Shown here piece after piece: positions 45,686-55,389 of a stretch of 64,000 nt of DNA. The notes beneath the pieces were generated by a model that saw only the letters and a list, made by a program, of their open reading frames with translations, ran no database searches and was not told the origin of the DNA. Location: positions 41,809 to 105,808 of the forward strand of contig CANHGK010000009.1 in the NCBI GenBank assembly GCA_947460235.1, given 5' to 3'. Each line of letters opens with the position of its first letter. The first letter of the stretch is position 1. This stretch comes from Paenibacillaceae bacterium (lineage in GTDB: Bacteria; Bacillota; Bacilli; Paenibacillales; CANHGK01). Made by a program: the position numbers and the translations under genes.

Positions 45686-47164
45686 TTAAAGGATAATTGC
45701 GATTAAACCGCCAGACCCTTCGTTGATCATGCGTCCTAACGTTTCTTGTAATTTATAACGTGCATGATCTGGCAACATTGATAATTTCGCTTGAATCCCT
45801 TCTCGAACAATGGAATGTAACGATCGTCCAAAGATATCTGATTCCCAAATTTTCAATGGATCATTTTCAAAATCACGCATTAAATAGCTTACCAATTCTT
45901 CACTTTGCTTTTCAGATCCGATAATCGGTGCAAATTCCGACTCAACATCGACCCGAATCATATGAATTGAAGGCGCATTGGCACGTAGTCGAACGCCATA
46001 CCTTGGTCCTGATCGAATCAATTCTGGTTCATCCAGTGCCATATCTTCTAGCGCTGGTGGCGCGATTCCGTAACCTGTTGATTTGACCATTTCAAGTGCC
46101 CCAGCAAAATGATCATACTCCCGCTTTGCATGACTATACGTTTGCATTAAACGAAGTAAATGATCTTTGCCGCGAATTTCTTCACCAATAATTTCTGTTA
46201 ACACTTGATCATATAAATGGTCCGGTGAATTGATTTGAATTTCGGCAATCCCACTTCCAAGCTGCATGGATGAAAGGGTCGCCGTTTCGACATGATCGTC
46301 TTGATCTAAATTGGTAACGACTCGACCCACATCACGCAATCGACGAATGTCTTGAACTGTTTTTTGCACATGCTGTTCAAGATGCTTGCGTAACCAATGC
46401 GATTCTTGAAGCGCAACAACCCAACCGGGCATATGTACGTTTACTTCACTTACTGGAAATTCATATAATACTTCTCGCATTACGTGCATAATTTCATGTT
46501 CTTCGAGATGAGCAACACTTAGTGCCATGACTGGAATTTCATATTTTTCTTCCAAACGGGTACGCAATTGTTTCGTATCTTCACGATTCGGATGCTGTGT
46601 ATTCAAGATCATCAAAAATGGCTTTCCAACCGTTTTCAATTCATGCACGACACGCTCTTCTGCATCTTCATATGCTTCGCGCGGTAAGTCGGTCACAGAG
46701 CCATCGGTTGTAATAATAACACCCATTGTAGAATGCTCCATAATCACGCGACGCGTACCAATTTCAGCTGCTTCGTGAAACGGAATCGGTTCATCCGCCC
46801 ATGGCGTATTTACCATCCTTGCTCCATGTTCATCTTCATAACCTTTCGCTCCAGGTACTGCGTAGCCTACACAATCCACCAAACGAATATTCGCTGTCAG
46901 CCCTTCGCTCACCGCGATTTCAACAGCTTGATTTGGTACAAATTTTGGTTCCGTCGTCATGATCGTTCGACCCGCAGCACTTTGAGGCAATTCATCGATC
47001 GTTCGCATTCGAACAGAATCAGATCCGATATGCGGTATTACAATCATTTCCATAAAACGTTTAATAAATGTAGATTTCCCTGTCCGGACCGCACCAACGA
47101 CGCCCAAATACAATTCTCCACCCGTACGTTCCACCATATCTTGAAAAACATCTTTTCGTTCCAT
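45686..47164 (-). CDS. spoIVA: Stage IV sporulation protein A (spore coat ATPase)
   Basis: A cytoskeletal ATPase that polymerises on the forespore to form the coat basement layer. The Walker A loop GVVGAVRTGKST is near residue 22, and the 492-residue length is exactly that of the B. subtilis protein. The C-terminal GSGGLIAIIL tail is the targeting region. A SigE-type promoter precedes it. Confidence 0.97.
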   Translation of the reverse strand: MERKDVFQDMVERTGGELYLGVVGAVRTGKSTFIKRFMEMIVIPHIGSDSVRMRTIDELPQSAAGRTIMTTEPKFVPNQAVEIAVSEGLTANIRLVDCVGYAVPGAKGYEDEHGARMVNTPWADEPIPFHEAAEIGTRRVIMEHSTMGVIITTDGSVTDLPREAYEDAEERVVHELKTVGKPFLMILNTQHPNREDTKQLRTRLEEKYEIPVMALSVAHLEEHEIMHVMREVLYEFPVSEVNVHMPGWVVALQESHWLRKHLEQHVQKTVQDIRRLRDVGRVVTNLDQDDHVETATLSSMQLGSGIAEIQINSPDHLYDQVLTEIIGEEIRGKDHLLRLMQTYSHAKREYDHFAGALEMVKSTGYGIAPPALEDMALDEPELIRSGPRYGVRLRANAPSIHMIRVDVESEFAPIIGSEKQSEELVSYLMRDFENDPLKIWESDIFGRSLHSIVREGIQAKLSMLPDHARYKLQETLGRMINEGSGGLIAIIL

Positions 47165-47213
47165 GGCTATCCCTCCGCCTCACAGTTCAGTTCAACTTTT
47201 TATTGTCTAACAC

Positions 47214-47243
47214 AATCTATGGGCAAGGGCATTCCGTTATGAC
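47214..47243 (-). promoter_or_regulatory. Candidate SigE-type promoter of spoIVA
   Basis: GTCATA (47238-47243), 16 bases from its ATA to CATAGATT (47214-47221) on the minus strand. This matches the mother-cell SigE pattern (ATA ... CATAcaaT), and spoIVA is SigE-controlled in B. subtilis. It lies about 50 bases before the start codon. Confidence 0.6.
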
Positions 47244-47252
47244 TGTTAAAAC

Positions 47253-47313
47253 AAAAAAAAGACATGCTGATTTGAAACGTGACTTATCACATTCACGCGC
47301 AAACCGGCATATC
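47253..47313 (-). terminator. Terminator after the yphF-like gene
   Basis: A long interrupted hairpin (GATATGC...GCATGTC, GGTTTG...CAAATC, CGTGA...TCACG) followed by TTTTTTTT on the minus strand. Confidence 0.8.
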
Positions 47314-47325
47314 TTCATTTAAAAG

Positions 47326-48060
47326 CTATTTTATTACTGGGATCGGTTCATTATTTTTCAATTCATACGGAACTGACAGAACGGGTACAAAAAATGAATG
47401 ATCAACCAGCAACGTCCGAAGGTCTTTGGTATTCATAGCGTCTTTTTTTCCATTGGCAGTCAAGGTCTGCATTTGTTTCATAATCTCCGGTGCATAATCA
47501 ATAGATACCGTGCCATCTTCATCCATCATTAAACCAAGAAACTGTGAACTATAACGACTTTTAATTTGCTTTGCATCTGTTTTCAATAATTGATAATCGA
47601 TCGAATAATATCCATTATCTAAATCAATATCAATCGGCAGTTCGCCGCGCGCTTGTTTATACACATTGACTAACTGCTGAATTTCACCGATATCTTGCAC
47701 CGCTACTAAATCAAATAATTTAACTGTCGGTTTCGTCTCCACATCAACGAGCACATAAACGAATGTGCCACCTTTTTCATATGCTGTCGTTGGAATGTTC
47801 CCCAAATAACCGCCGCGCATCAACTGGTTAAAATCGATCACATATTTCTCAAAAATCGGCGTATCCATTGGTTTCGTTTTTATTGGCAACACACCTGTTT
47901 TATCATGAAAATCATTAATTGCTTGTTGAACGAGCACCATTGATTCCTTCACTTGAATCGGCGATTCTTGGACGATTTGGTTTTTATACATACAACCGCT
48001 TGTTAATGAAACCAGTAGCATAACAAAAAGTATCAAGCGAACCATCCGAAACTTATGCAA
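47326..48060 (-). CDS. YphF-like lipoprotein of unknown function
   Basis: The lipobox LTSGC follows a hydrophobic signal, so the mature protein should be a membrane-anchored lipoprotein of about 220 residues. It has no recognisable enzyme motif. Its position upstream of spoIVA equals that of B. subtilis yphF. The start is uncertain: GAGGAGG sits too close to the ATG at 48069, so TTG at 48060 is preferred. Confidence 0.75.
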   Translation of the reverse strand: MHKFRMVRLILFVMLLVSLTSGCMYKNQIVQESPIQVKESMVLVQQAINDFHDKTGVLPIKTKPMDTPIFEKYVIDFNQLMRGGYLGNIPTTAYEKGGTFVYVLVDVETKPTVKLFDLVAVQDIGEIQQLVNVYKQARGELPIDIDLDNGYYSIDYQLLKTDAKQIKSRYSSQFLGLMMDEDGTVSIDYAPEIMKQMQTLTANGKKDAMNTKDLRTLLVDHSFFVPVLSVPYELKNNEPIPVIK

Positions 48061-48421
48061 GCCAATCATCCTCCTCTACACCTTGTTTCAACCGCTCAAG
48101 TTGCTTTCGAACAATCGATTTTAATTTATCTTCCGGAATTTGAACCGTTACTTCTTTACACACTTTGGTCTGACAAGCTAGACGGATCCCTTGCTCCAAT
48201 AGTGGACCAAGTTTTAATTCCTCTGCTCGTGTCGGCGCATTGACAGCGGATGAATCATTAATTTCAATTTTACACATCAAGCAACCTGCAACACCTTTAC
48301 ACCGCGTCGGGATGAGTACTTTGGCTTTCGCGGATAATTCCAAAATCGAACGATGACTTGGTGCTGCGATCGATTTGCCACCAGGTTGAAATGTAACCAT
48401 TGGCACATTCGACTGTTTCAA
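48053..48421 (-). CDS. 2Fe-2S ferredoxin, adrenodoxin-like spacing
   Basis: A 122-residue soluble electron-transfer protein. Cluster ligands appear as C-x5-C-x2-C in RCKGVAGCLMC with a fourth Cys in LACQ. The basic/acidic C-terminal tail (~90-122) is extra. The TTG start has GGAGGTGAT upstream. It overlaps the lipoprotein gene and follows a second ferredoxin. The redox partner is unknown. Confidence 0.85.
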   Translation of the reverse strand: MKQSNVPMVTFQPGGKSIAAPSHRSILELSAKAKVLIPTRCKGVAGCLMCKIEINDSSAVNAPTRAEELKLGPLLEQGIRLACQTKVCKEVTVQIPEDKLKSIVRKQLERLKQGVEEDDWLA

Positions 48422-48464
48422 AACGATATCACCTCCTACAAAACAATAAATCTGTCACTTTACA

Positions 48465-48758
48465 TTAAAAATATGGCTTGTGTATCACATGAATTGCACC
48501 TTCATTGGAACTGACTTTCAATTGACATGCAAGTCGGTATCCTTCATTTAATTCTTCTTCCGTCAACCGATCCCATTCCGCATCACTCGCTTCAGACAAA
48601 AGCGATAAACCTTCGGTCACCAAACATCTGCATCTTGCACATGATCCTCGTGTACACGAAAATCCCCATTCAACATCTGCCTTAATCATCGCATCCAGAA
48701 CAGTCCAACCAGTCGGTACATTGAGTTCAAATGTCCCTTTGCGGTTCGTAACTTGCAT
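48465..48758 (-). CDS. 2Fe-2S ferredoxin, plant-type spacing
   Basis: A 97-residue ferredoxin with C-x4-C-x2-C in CTRGSCARC, a further Cys and a late LACQ. The ORF track begins at GTG three codons earlier; AAGGAGTG favours the ATG at 48758. Sits between the yphE-like gene and the other ferredoxin. The two are of different spacing classes, so they are not a simple duplication. Confidence 0.85.
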   Translation of the reverse strand: MQVTNRKGTFELNVPTGWTVLDAMIKADVEWGFSCTRGSCARCRCLVTEGLSLLSEASDAEWDRLTEEELNEGYRLACQLKVSSNEGAIHVIHKPYF

Positions 48759-48790
48759 GAAAAACACTCCTTATCTTGATCCATTCCTTA

Positions 48791-48961
48791 TTAAAAAATG
48801 ACATAAACCATTAAAAAAAATGCCGGGATGAGTAATGTCCACGAAATAATGGTTAACACCCTACCCACTGCACTCGGACCCATGTTGCGTGCGATGCGGA
48901 TCAAAATTGCAGCAACTGCCATACATGCAAGACAAACAAATGAAGCCATTTCTTTACCCAA
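48791..48961 (-). CDS. Small membrane protein, DUF2768 (YphE-like)
   Basis: Too short for the ORF track. Reading TTG at 48961 gives 56 residues, MGKEMASFVCLACMAVAAIL and on, with two transmembrane helices separated by RIARNMGPSAVGR and ending at TAA. GGAGGG is upstream. In B. subtilis the small yphE gene lies between gpsA and yphF, matching this location. Function unknown. Confidence 0.75.
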   Translation of the reverse strand: MGKEMASFVCLACMAVAAILIRIARNMGPSAVGRVLTIISWTLLIPAFFLMVYVIF

Positions 48962-49024
48962 GACAAACCCTCCACATCAATAAAAATAACTACGATTATT
49001 GTAACACATTTTTTAGTGCATAAA

Positions 49025-49115
49025 AAAATGCGTTGCCATATTGAACTTCTCCTCGAGGAGTGGACACTTCGAAAAAGTGTACAAACCAGCGTGAGATTCA
49101 AAGGCAACGCATTTT
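49025..49115 (-). terminator. Large structured terminator after the spoVIF-like gene
   Basis: A perfect 13-bp inverted repeat (AAAATGCGTTGCC/GGCAACGCATTTT) encloses 65 bases that contain two further hairpins (ACACTTTTTCGAAGTGT and TCCTCGAGGA). On the minus strand the outer stem runs into TTTTTTT, so it can act as a terminator, but the long structured apex is unusual. Confidence 0.7.
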
Positions 49116-49135
49116 AATTTATTTTCCCATTTAAT

Positions 49136-49405
49136 TTATCGGCCGAATTTTTTTAATAAAGATTGTATATGTGACATGCCGATCTTTTGCTTTTGAATCG
49201 TTTGAACAAGTTCTTTTACGGTGTCATCGCTCACCTGCACATCCGCAGTTTTCGCAATTTGTTTGATCAATTTACGCAGTGATTCCGGATCTTTCATGGA
49301 TTGATCATCAACCGATTTGGCAATTTTCATTAATGAATCCATATTCACCGAAGAACCGATGTTTTTTTGCAATTGTTTGAGTACTGACTTTATATCTTCA
49401 GACAT
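49136..49405 (-). CDS. Stage VI sporulation protein F-like protein
   Basis: An 89-residue helical protein. The segments MDSLMKIAKSV and RKLIKQIAKTADVQVSDDTVKELV match the SpoVIF (YjcC) family, a late spore-coat assembly factor. The ORF track adds six codons; GGAGGT favours the ATG at 49405. It lies between gpsA and the yphE-like gene, a spore-gene neighbourhood. Confidence 0.75.
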   Translation of the reverse strand: MSEDIKSVLKQLQKNIGSSVNMDSLMKIAKSVDDQSMKDPESLRKLIKQIAKTADVQVSDDTVKELVQTIQKQKIGMSHIQSLLKKFGR

Positions 49406-49504
49406 GTTGAAACCTCCTATCATTCTTGGTGAAATTATCGATTCAAGCTAAGAATCATTTCCAAGTATGATATTCAATGAGGCCAATTCATGAATAGGCA
49501 AAGT

Positions 49505-50539
49505 TCAATCACCCAAATGGCGTTCTTCGTTTTTCTCACGTGTCATTAGATCATAAACAGCATCTCGCGGCGATTTGTTTTCGGCCATAATCAAATACAA
49601 TTCCGAGGTAATTGGCATATCTACTCCGAAACGTTTAGCCAATTGCTGGGCTGCAAACGTAGATTTTACCCCTTCAACGACCATGCCCATCTCTTGAAGA
49701 ACATCACGGAGTGCCTTTCCTTGGCCAATCTGATATCCAGCGCGCCAGTTACGAGAATGTTTGCTTGTACAAGTAACGACCAAATCACCAATGCCAGCAA
49801 GTCCGGCAAATGTTGCCGGTTTTGCACCCATAGCAACACCGAGTCTTGTCATTTCTGCCAAACCACGCGTAATTAATGCTGCTTTCGCGTTATCACCAAA
49901 ATGAAGCCCATCTGCGATCCCTGCTCCGATCGCAACAATGTTTTTAAGTGCACCTGCAATTTCTAGCCCTGCAACATCCGTATTCGTATATACTCGGAAA
50001 CGTGGTTCTGATAATAGGTCTTGTGCTATTTTGGCGATGTGTTCATGCTTCGCAGCAACTACAACGGTCGTTGGTAACCCATGTACGACTTCCTCAGCAT
50101 GACTCGGTCCAGATAACACAACAATTTGTTCTTCAAATGGTTGTCCAAGTTCTTCAGCAATGACTTCAGACATCCTTTTTAATGAATCCGCTTCAAACCC
50201 TTTGGCCGCATGAATTATGATCGTATCCGCTCGAAGTAATGGTTTGATTTGTGCTGCAATTGAACGCATGGCTGTCGAAGGAACGGCCAAAATTACGGCA
50301 CCTGCTTCGGTTAACGCCTGGACCATGTCATTCGTAGGCTGAATTGCAGGCAACAATTCTACACCCTTTAAGTACTTACTATTTTGACGAAATTCAGTCA
50401 TTGATTGAACGACTTCAGAATCGCGACTATATAAAGCAACTTCCGGAACATGCCGAGCCAAAACTTGTGCGAGTGCAGTTCCCCAACTACCCGCAACAAG
50501 CACAGCTACCTTTTGGATCGCAGAAAAATTTGTCATCAT
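49505..50539 (-). CDS. gpsA: Glycerol-3-phosphate dehydrogenase GpsA
   Basis: Makes sn-glycerol-3-phosphate, substrate of PlsY, the gene it overlaps as ATGA. It has VLSGPSHAEEV, GALKNIVAIGAGI and NAKAALITRGLAEM. The nucleotide-binding loop reads VLVAGSWGTA; the first glycine of the usual GAGSWG is Val (codon GTT). 344 residues. Confidence 0.94.
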   Translation of the reverse strand: MMTNFSAIQKVAVLVAGSWGTALAQVLARHVPEVALYSRDSEVVQSMTEFRQNSKYLKGVELLPAIQPTNDMVQALTEAGAVILAVPSTAMRSIAAQIKPLLRADTIIIHAAKGFEADSLKRMSEVIAEELGQPFEEQIVVLSGPSHAEEVVHGLPTTVVVAAKHEHIAKIAQDLLSEPRFRVYTNTDVAGLEIAGALKNIVAIGAGIADGLHFGDNAKAALITRGLAEMTRLGVAMGAKPATFAGLAGIGDLVVTCTSKHSRNWRAGYQIGQGKALRDVLQEMGMVVEGVKSTFAAQQLAKRFGVDMPITSELYLIMAENKSPRDAVYDLMTREKNEERHLGD

Positions 50540-51153
50540 GATTGCTCACCTGTTTTGCGAGCACCCAATTTGTTTTCTGTACCATTCATTAATTTCACAA
50601 GATTACTTCGATGTCTGAATGTTACAAGCACAAATACGAGTGTAGCAAGCAATATTTCCGTAGAATCCGTTCCATTCAACCACATGAGCAGTGGGATTAG
50701 TGCAGTTCCGATGATTGAACCAACGGACACATATCGGGTAATCGCCATGATTATTATCGCAATGACAAACGCGATCAGCGCAGGAACGAAGTTCAATGTC
50801 AACATAACACCAGCCGTTGTTGCCACACCTTTTCCGCCTTTGAATCCAAAGAAAATCGGCCATGTATGACCGCAAATCGCCGCAAGTGCAGACGCTGCAG
50901 GAACCCAAGAACTTAAATCAGGAATGATCCATTTGGCAATCACAACTGCAAGTACACCCTTCAAAATATCAAGCACTAAAACAGCAATCGCAGGACCTTT
51001 TCCGAGAACGCGCAACGTATTGGTCGCGCCGGCGTTTCCGCTGCCATGCTGACGAATATCAATTCCCTTGCTAAGTTTTGCAGTTACAATACTAAAACTG
51101 ACTGAACCTAACAAATAAGCAATAATTACAACACAAATGTCCGACAACAACAC
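50536..51153 (-). CDS. plsY: Acyl-phosphate:glycerol-3-phosphate acyltransferase PlsY
   Basis: Membrane acyltransferase producing lysophosphatidate from acyl-phosphate (made by PlsX). Motifs GSGNAGATN, FGFKGGKGVATT and late IRHRSNL-like FRHRSNLVKL are all present. About five helices, 205 residues. GTG start with AGGGGGT upstream. Confidence 0.95.
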   Translation of the reverse strand: MLLSDICVVIIAYLLGSVSFSIVTAKLSKGIDIRQHGSGNAGATNTLRVLGKGPAIAVLVLDILKGVLAVVIAKWIIPDLSSWVPAASALAAICGHTWPIFFGFKGGKGVATTAGVMLTLNFVPALIAFVIAIIIMAITRYVSVGSIIGTALIPLLMWLNGTDSTEILLATLVFVLVTFRHRSNLVKLMNGTENKLGARKTGEQS

Positions 51154-51170
51154 GACATCTTACCCCCTGA

Positions 51171-52490
51171 TTACTCATCTTTACGTCGAACACTAAATCT
51201 GATGGGTGTTCCTTCAAACGGAAAGCGCTCACGGATTTTATTTTCAATATAGCGTTGATAGCTAAAGTGTAATAATTCAGGGTCGTTCACGAACATAACA
51301 AACATCGGAGGCTTTACCGAAACTTGAGTCACATATTGAATACGCAAACGGCGGCCTTTATCCATTGGCGGTGGAACGCGTACAATGGCGTCTTGAATGA
51401 TTTCATTCAACGTTGACGTTGGGATTCGTAAGTTTTGTTGTTCAGATACACGCTGAATCGTCGGAAAAAGTTTTTGCAAACGCTGTTTCGTTTTTGCCGA
51501 AACCGTTTCGACGGGGGCATAATTCATAAACAAGAAGTGATCTTCAATTGAAGTGACAAAACGTTGCATCGTTTTGTCGTCTTTCTCAATGGCATCCCAT
51601 TTGTTGATCACGAATATACTTGCCTTACCTGCTTCATGTGCATATCCTGCAATATGTTTATCCTGTTCAATAATGCCTTCTTCAGCATTTAGAACAATCA
51701 ATGCGACGTCTGCCCGGTCAATTGCTGCCAATGCACGCATGACACTGTATTTCTCAACAGATTCATACACCTTACCTTTTTTACGCATCCCTGCAGTGTC
51801 GATGATGACATATTTCTGTCCATCACGTTCAAACGGCGTATCAATCGCATCACGCGTCGTACCTGCGATTTCACTAACGATGACACGCTCATAACCAACA
51901 ATCGAATTCACCATCGATGATTTGCCAACGTTAGGCCGCCCGATGACCGCTATTTTGATTACATCTTCTTCATATTCATCACCAATGTCTTCTGGGAAAT
52001 GTTCAACAACTGCATCGAGCAAATCACCAATCCCAATCGCATGTGCTCCAGAAACTGCAATTGGTTCACCTAGTCCGAGTTCATAAAACTCATAACGGTT
52101 ATCTAGCATCTGCGGGTTGTCCATTTTGTTCACGGCGACAACTACAGGTTTTTTAATGCGATACAACATTTGGGCAACTTCGCGGTCTGAATCCATCAAA
52201 CCCATTTTGCCATCGACAAGTAACACAACGACATCCGATTCGTCCATTGCTAATTCAGCTTGCATGCGCATCGAACGCATTAAATGATCTTCATCATTCG
52301 TAATTTCAATTCCGCCGGTATCAATTACTTGAAATGTCCGTCCAAGCCACTCTGCACGTGAAATCAAACGGTCACGCGTGATACCTGGTTCGTCCTCAAC
52401 AATTGCTAGGCGCTCGCCAACTAATCTGTTAAAAATCGTTGATTTACCAACATTCGGTCTTCCGACGATGGCGACAACGGGATATGCCAC
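51171..52490 (-). CDS. der: Ribosome biogenesis GTPase Der
   Basis: Tandem-GTPase factor for 50S assembly. First G domain: [19 protein letters not shown]; second: [19 protein letters not shown]; then a KH-like domain. The ORF track starts at TTG 52499; GAGGAG spacing favours GTG at 52490 (439 residues). Confidence 0.95.
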   Translation of the reverse strand: MAYPVVAIVGRPNVGKSTIFNRLVGERLAIVEDEPGITRDRLISRAEWLGRTFQVIDTGGIEITNDEDHLMRSMRMQAELAMDESDVVVLLVDGKMGLMDSDREVAQMLYRIKKPVVVAVNKMDNPQMLDNRYEFYELGLGEPIAVSGAHAIGIGDLLDAVVEHFPEDIGDEYEEDVIKIAVIGRPNVGKSSMVNSIVGYERVIVSEIAGTTRDAIDTPFERDGQKYVIIDTAGMRKKGKVYESVEKYSVMRALAAIDRADVALIVLNAEEGIIEQDKHIAGYAHEAGKASIFVINKWDAIEKDDKTMQRFVTSIEDHFLFMNYAPVETVSAKTKQRLQKLFPTIQRVSEQQNLRIPTSTLNEIIQDAIVRVPPPMDKGRRLRIQYVTQVSVKPPMFVMFVNDPELLHFSYQRYIENKIRERFPFEGTPIRFSVRRKDE

Positions 52491-52514
52491 AACTTCCAAC
52501 TCCTCATAAACAAA

Positions 52515-52541
52515 GAAGCGATCGGGATCCGACCGCTCTTC
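52515..52541 (-). terminator. Probable terminator after the S1 gene
   Basis: GAAGAGCGGTCGG/CCGATCGCTTC stem with one mismatch, then TTTGTTT on the minus strand, between the S1 protein stop and der. Confidence 0.5.
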
Positions 52542-52548
52542 ACTAATC

Positions 52549-53817
52549 TTATTTATTAAATTTTCGTAACTGATCTCCGAATCGCTCGCCCAAGTTCAAC
52601 GTCATCTCTTGTTTTTGCAATTCAGGACTGATTTCTGTCGCTTGTCGTTGCGGACGGTTGCCGCGCTCTGACCGATCTCCACTCGTACGTTCAGGACGCT
52701 CAACACGCTCAGGACGCTCTGGAGCTTCTTCTGTTTCTTTAATACTTAAGCTGATGCGCTTGTCGCCAATGGAAACTTCAAGCACTTTCGCTTTCACTTC
52801 TTGACCTTCTTTAACGACTTCTTGCGGTGTGGCAACATGACGATGTGCCAATTGTGAAATATGCACTAGCCCTTCAACGCCTGCAGCGAGTTCGACGAAA
52901 CAACCGAACGATACGATGCGTTTCACGACGCCAGATACGATATCTCCAGGCGCGAATTTATTTTGCGCTTGCTCCCAAGGACCAGGAGTCGCCGCTTTAA
53001 TCGACAAGCTAACTTTTTCAAGTGCTGGTTCGATTTTCAAAATTTTAACGCGGACTTGTTGGCCTTCTGCCAATAAATCGGCAGGCTTGCCAACGTGTTG
53101 CCAAGCAATCTCCGAAACGTGAACCAATCCATCGATGCCACCAAGGTCGATAAAAGCACCGAAATCTGTTAAGCGTTGAACCGTTCCGTCAAGTTCTTCA
53201 CCAACGGAAAACTGAGCAAGGCGTTCCTTTTTCTTTGCATTGAATTCTTGGTCCAAAACATCTTTTTGAGAAAGAATCAATTTATTTTTCTCGCGGTCCA
53301 ACTCTTTGATTTTGAGGCGTAATTTACGACCTTTGTAATCAGTGAAATCTTCTACGAAATGACGCTCAACCATGGATGATGGAATAAAACCACGAACTCC
53401 AACATCAACAACAAGCCCGCCTTTGACGATGTCGGCAACTTTTGATTCAATGATTGTGCCAGCGTCCATCAATCCTTGAAGACGATCCCAAGCTGTTTCC
53501 TGCTCATAAGCACGTTTGGAAAGTGTTAATTGTTGTTTCGCATCATCAATCGAAATGACTTTACATGTAATTGATTGACCAACCTCAACCGCATCATGTG
53601 CGTTGGCAACCGATACTGCTGAAAGATCCCGTAATGAAACGAAACCATCAAATTTGTACGCAATGTCCACAAGGACGAGATTATCTTCCACTTTGATCAC
53701 GTTGCCAGTAACGATGTCACCTTTTTTGAGTGTTTTCACATCTGCCATTGAAACTTCTTCAACGGCTGCGACCGCTTCTTGCTTAGTGTTTTCTGCATCC
53801 ACTTTCATCTCTTCCAT
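52549..53817 (-). CDS. rpsA: S1 RNA-binding domain protein (RpsA/YpfD-like)
   Basis: Four S1 repeats of about 70 residues: ~30-100, ~113-182, ~198-268 and ~285-355. An acidic/basic tail follows with repeated PERxERPER units. Low-GC Gram-positives have such short S1 homologues (B. subtilis YpfD); they may not be ribosome-bound like the six-domain E. coli S1. The ORF track adds nine codons; GGAGGAGG precedes the start region at 53817. It lies downstream of plsC, as in B. subtilis order. Confidence 0.92.
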   Translation of the reverse strand: MEEMKVDAENTKQEAVAAVEEVSMADVKTLKKGDIVTGNVIKVEDNLVLVDIAYKFDGFVSLRDLSAVSVANAHDAVEVGQSITCKVISIDDAKQQLTLSKRAYEQETAWDRLQGLMDAGTIIESKVADIVKGGLVVDVGVRGFIPSSMVERHFVEDFTDYKGRKLRLKIKELDREKNKLILSQKDVLDQEFNAKKKERLAQFSVGEELDGTVQRLTDFGAFIDLGGIDGLVHVSEIAWQHVGKPADLLAEGQQVRVKILKIEPALEKVSLSIKAATPGPWEQAQNKFAPGDIVSGVVKRIVSFGCFVELAAGVEGLVHISQLAHRHVATPQEVVKEGQEVKAKVLEVSIGDKRISLSIKETEEAPERPERVERPERTSGDRSERGNRPQRQATEISPELQKQEMTLNLGERFGDQLRKFNK

Positions 53818-53908
53818 CACGCTAGGCCTCCTCCAAATGTTCAATGCTCATGATTCCATATCTTATGCTTACTGTATCATACGTATGAAGGGATGCAACT
53901 CATGCATC

Positions 53909-54496
53909 TTATAAAGCGGATTGAAGTAAATAGTTTTGCTTCAATTGTTCGATGGATGACATAATTGCATCCGCCGCACGCTGACCTTCATCCGAATTCT
54001 CGGTATTAAACGTTGTTAAATCAAGTGGTGCACCATAAACAACGCGCAGTGGTGCAAATAGTTTATATGATGAAATAATCGCAACCGGAACAACAATTGC
54101 TTTTGACTTTAACGCCAAAATTGCTGCACCGCGTTTGGCACTTCCACCGCCGCGTGTGCCTTCCGGAAAAATAACGATATGACCCCCGCCGCGAATGATT
54201 CGGATCGAATTCACAATCGTCTCCTTACTTACTGCACCGCGCTTCACTGGATATGCACCAAGCTTTGGTAATAGTTTACCGAATAACGGGATCTTAAACA
54301 ATTCTTCTTTAGCCATATAACGTAGCATTGGTTCCACTTGTGATCCAACAAAAAAAGGATCCCAATTGCTGATATGATTACTACAAAAAATGATTCCACC
54401 AGTTTCAAATGGAATTTGATCTCGGCCGATCACTTCGACCTTAAAAAACAACCGAAAAATCAGTCGGAAAATACCACGAAAAAACTTATATGTCAT
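53909..54496 (-). CDS. plsC: 1-acyl-sn-glycerol-3-phosphate acyltransferase PlsC
   Basis: Acylates lysophosphatidate to phosphatidate. The catalytic HX4D motif is NHISNWDP, and FPEGTRGG is the glycerol-phosphate site. One membrane helix near the N-terminus. The start overlaps the cmk stop as ATGA, with AAGGAG upstream. 195 residues. Confidence 0.93.
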   Translation of the reverse strand: MTYKFFRGIFRLIFRLFFKVEVIGRDQIPFETGGIIFCSNHISNWDPFFVGSQVEPMLRYMAKEELFKIPLFGKLLPKLGAYPVKRGAVSKETIVNSIRIIRGGGHIVIFPEGTRGGGSAKRGAAILALKSKAIVVPVAIISSYKLFAPLRVVYGAPLDLTTFNTENSDEGQRAADAIMSSIEQLKQNYLLQSAL

Positions 54497-55185
54497 TGCT
54501 TGTACCGCTCCTTCAACTTGGCTTCGCATAACATGATAATTTCGGAAACGACTGCTTCAATCGTTTTTCCGGATGTATCAATCGTTATTGCATCATCCGC
54601 ACAAATGAGAGGTGAGGTTGAACGTGACATGTCCCGCTCATCACGAATCCGGATTTCTTCCGTTAATTGCTCGATCGTTATGTCGAGATACTTATCTTTC
54701 ATTTCGAGCCATCTTCGTTTCGCGCGTTCAGCCAAATCCGCTGTCAAAAAAATCTTAACATCTGCATTTGGTAACACTCGTGTGCCAATGTCTCGCCCAT
54801 CCATTACGACAGGTTTCGTTTCAGACAAATCTCGTTGCCACTGAATCAATTGAACACGAACGGGTTCAATCTGTGACATGGGAGAAACCATCTCATGAAC
54901 TTCTTTCAGTCGCAATTGTCCGCTAACATCTACTCCGTTCACGAACACACGCTGTCCATCCACACCTGGTTGAATATCCATCGTCATCGATTGAACGAGC
55001 GCAGCAATTTGATTGGCATCTTCAGCGATCAATCCTGCTTGCAACGCTGTCCACGTCACTGCGCGATACATTGCTCCAGTATCCACATATGTAAATGACA
55101 ATTGCTTTGCAACGAGACGTGCAACCGTGCTTTTCCCTGCACCCGCAGGGCCGTCAATCGCAACCTGAAAAGGGTATTCTGACAT
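54493..55185 (-). CDS. cmk: Cytidylate kinase
   Basis: Phosphorylates CMP and dCMP. P-loop DGPAGAGKST, DTGAMYRA, and the GRDIGTRVLPNADVKIFLTA segment. The ATG at 55185 (MSEYPFQVAIDG) is preferred over TTG four codons upstream. 230 residues. First gene of cmk-plsC-rpsA. Confidence 0.95.
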   Translation of the reverse strand: MSEYPFQVAIDGPAGAGKSTVARLVAKQLSFTYVDTGAMYRAVTWTALQAGLIAEDANQIAALVQSMTMDIQPGVDGQRVFVNGVDVSGQLRLKEVHEMVSPMSQIEPVRVQLIQWQRDLSETKPVVMDGRDIGTRVLPNADVKIFLTADLAERAKRRWLEMKDKYLDITIEQLTEEIRIRDERDMSRSTSPLICADDAITIDTSGKTIEAVVSEIIMLCEAKLKERYKQ

Positions 55186-55232
55186 ATACTTTGACAATTC
55201 CTTTCCTGTTTCGAACGCCTGAAATTGTCAAA

Positions 55233-55261
55233 ATTATAACATTGTTTTTTCTTCATTGCAA
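55233..55261 (-). promoter_or_regulatory. SigA-type promoter of cmk
   Basis: TTGCAA, exactly 17 bases, then TATAAT on the minus strand, about 45 bases before cmk. The remaining ~125 bases back to ypeB hold no gene or clear hairpin. Confidence 0.7.
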
Positions 55262-55389
55262 AAAATTACTGCTCATGAACTTCAAAACTTGTACGACTAC
55301 CAGTGCAATTCCCCACCATTTTACAAGTAACATAAAAAAGCGGGAAATCGCCTGATCCATTCGAAAAAACCAATTCCGACCCGTTTCCG

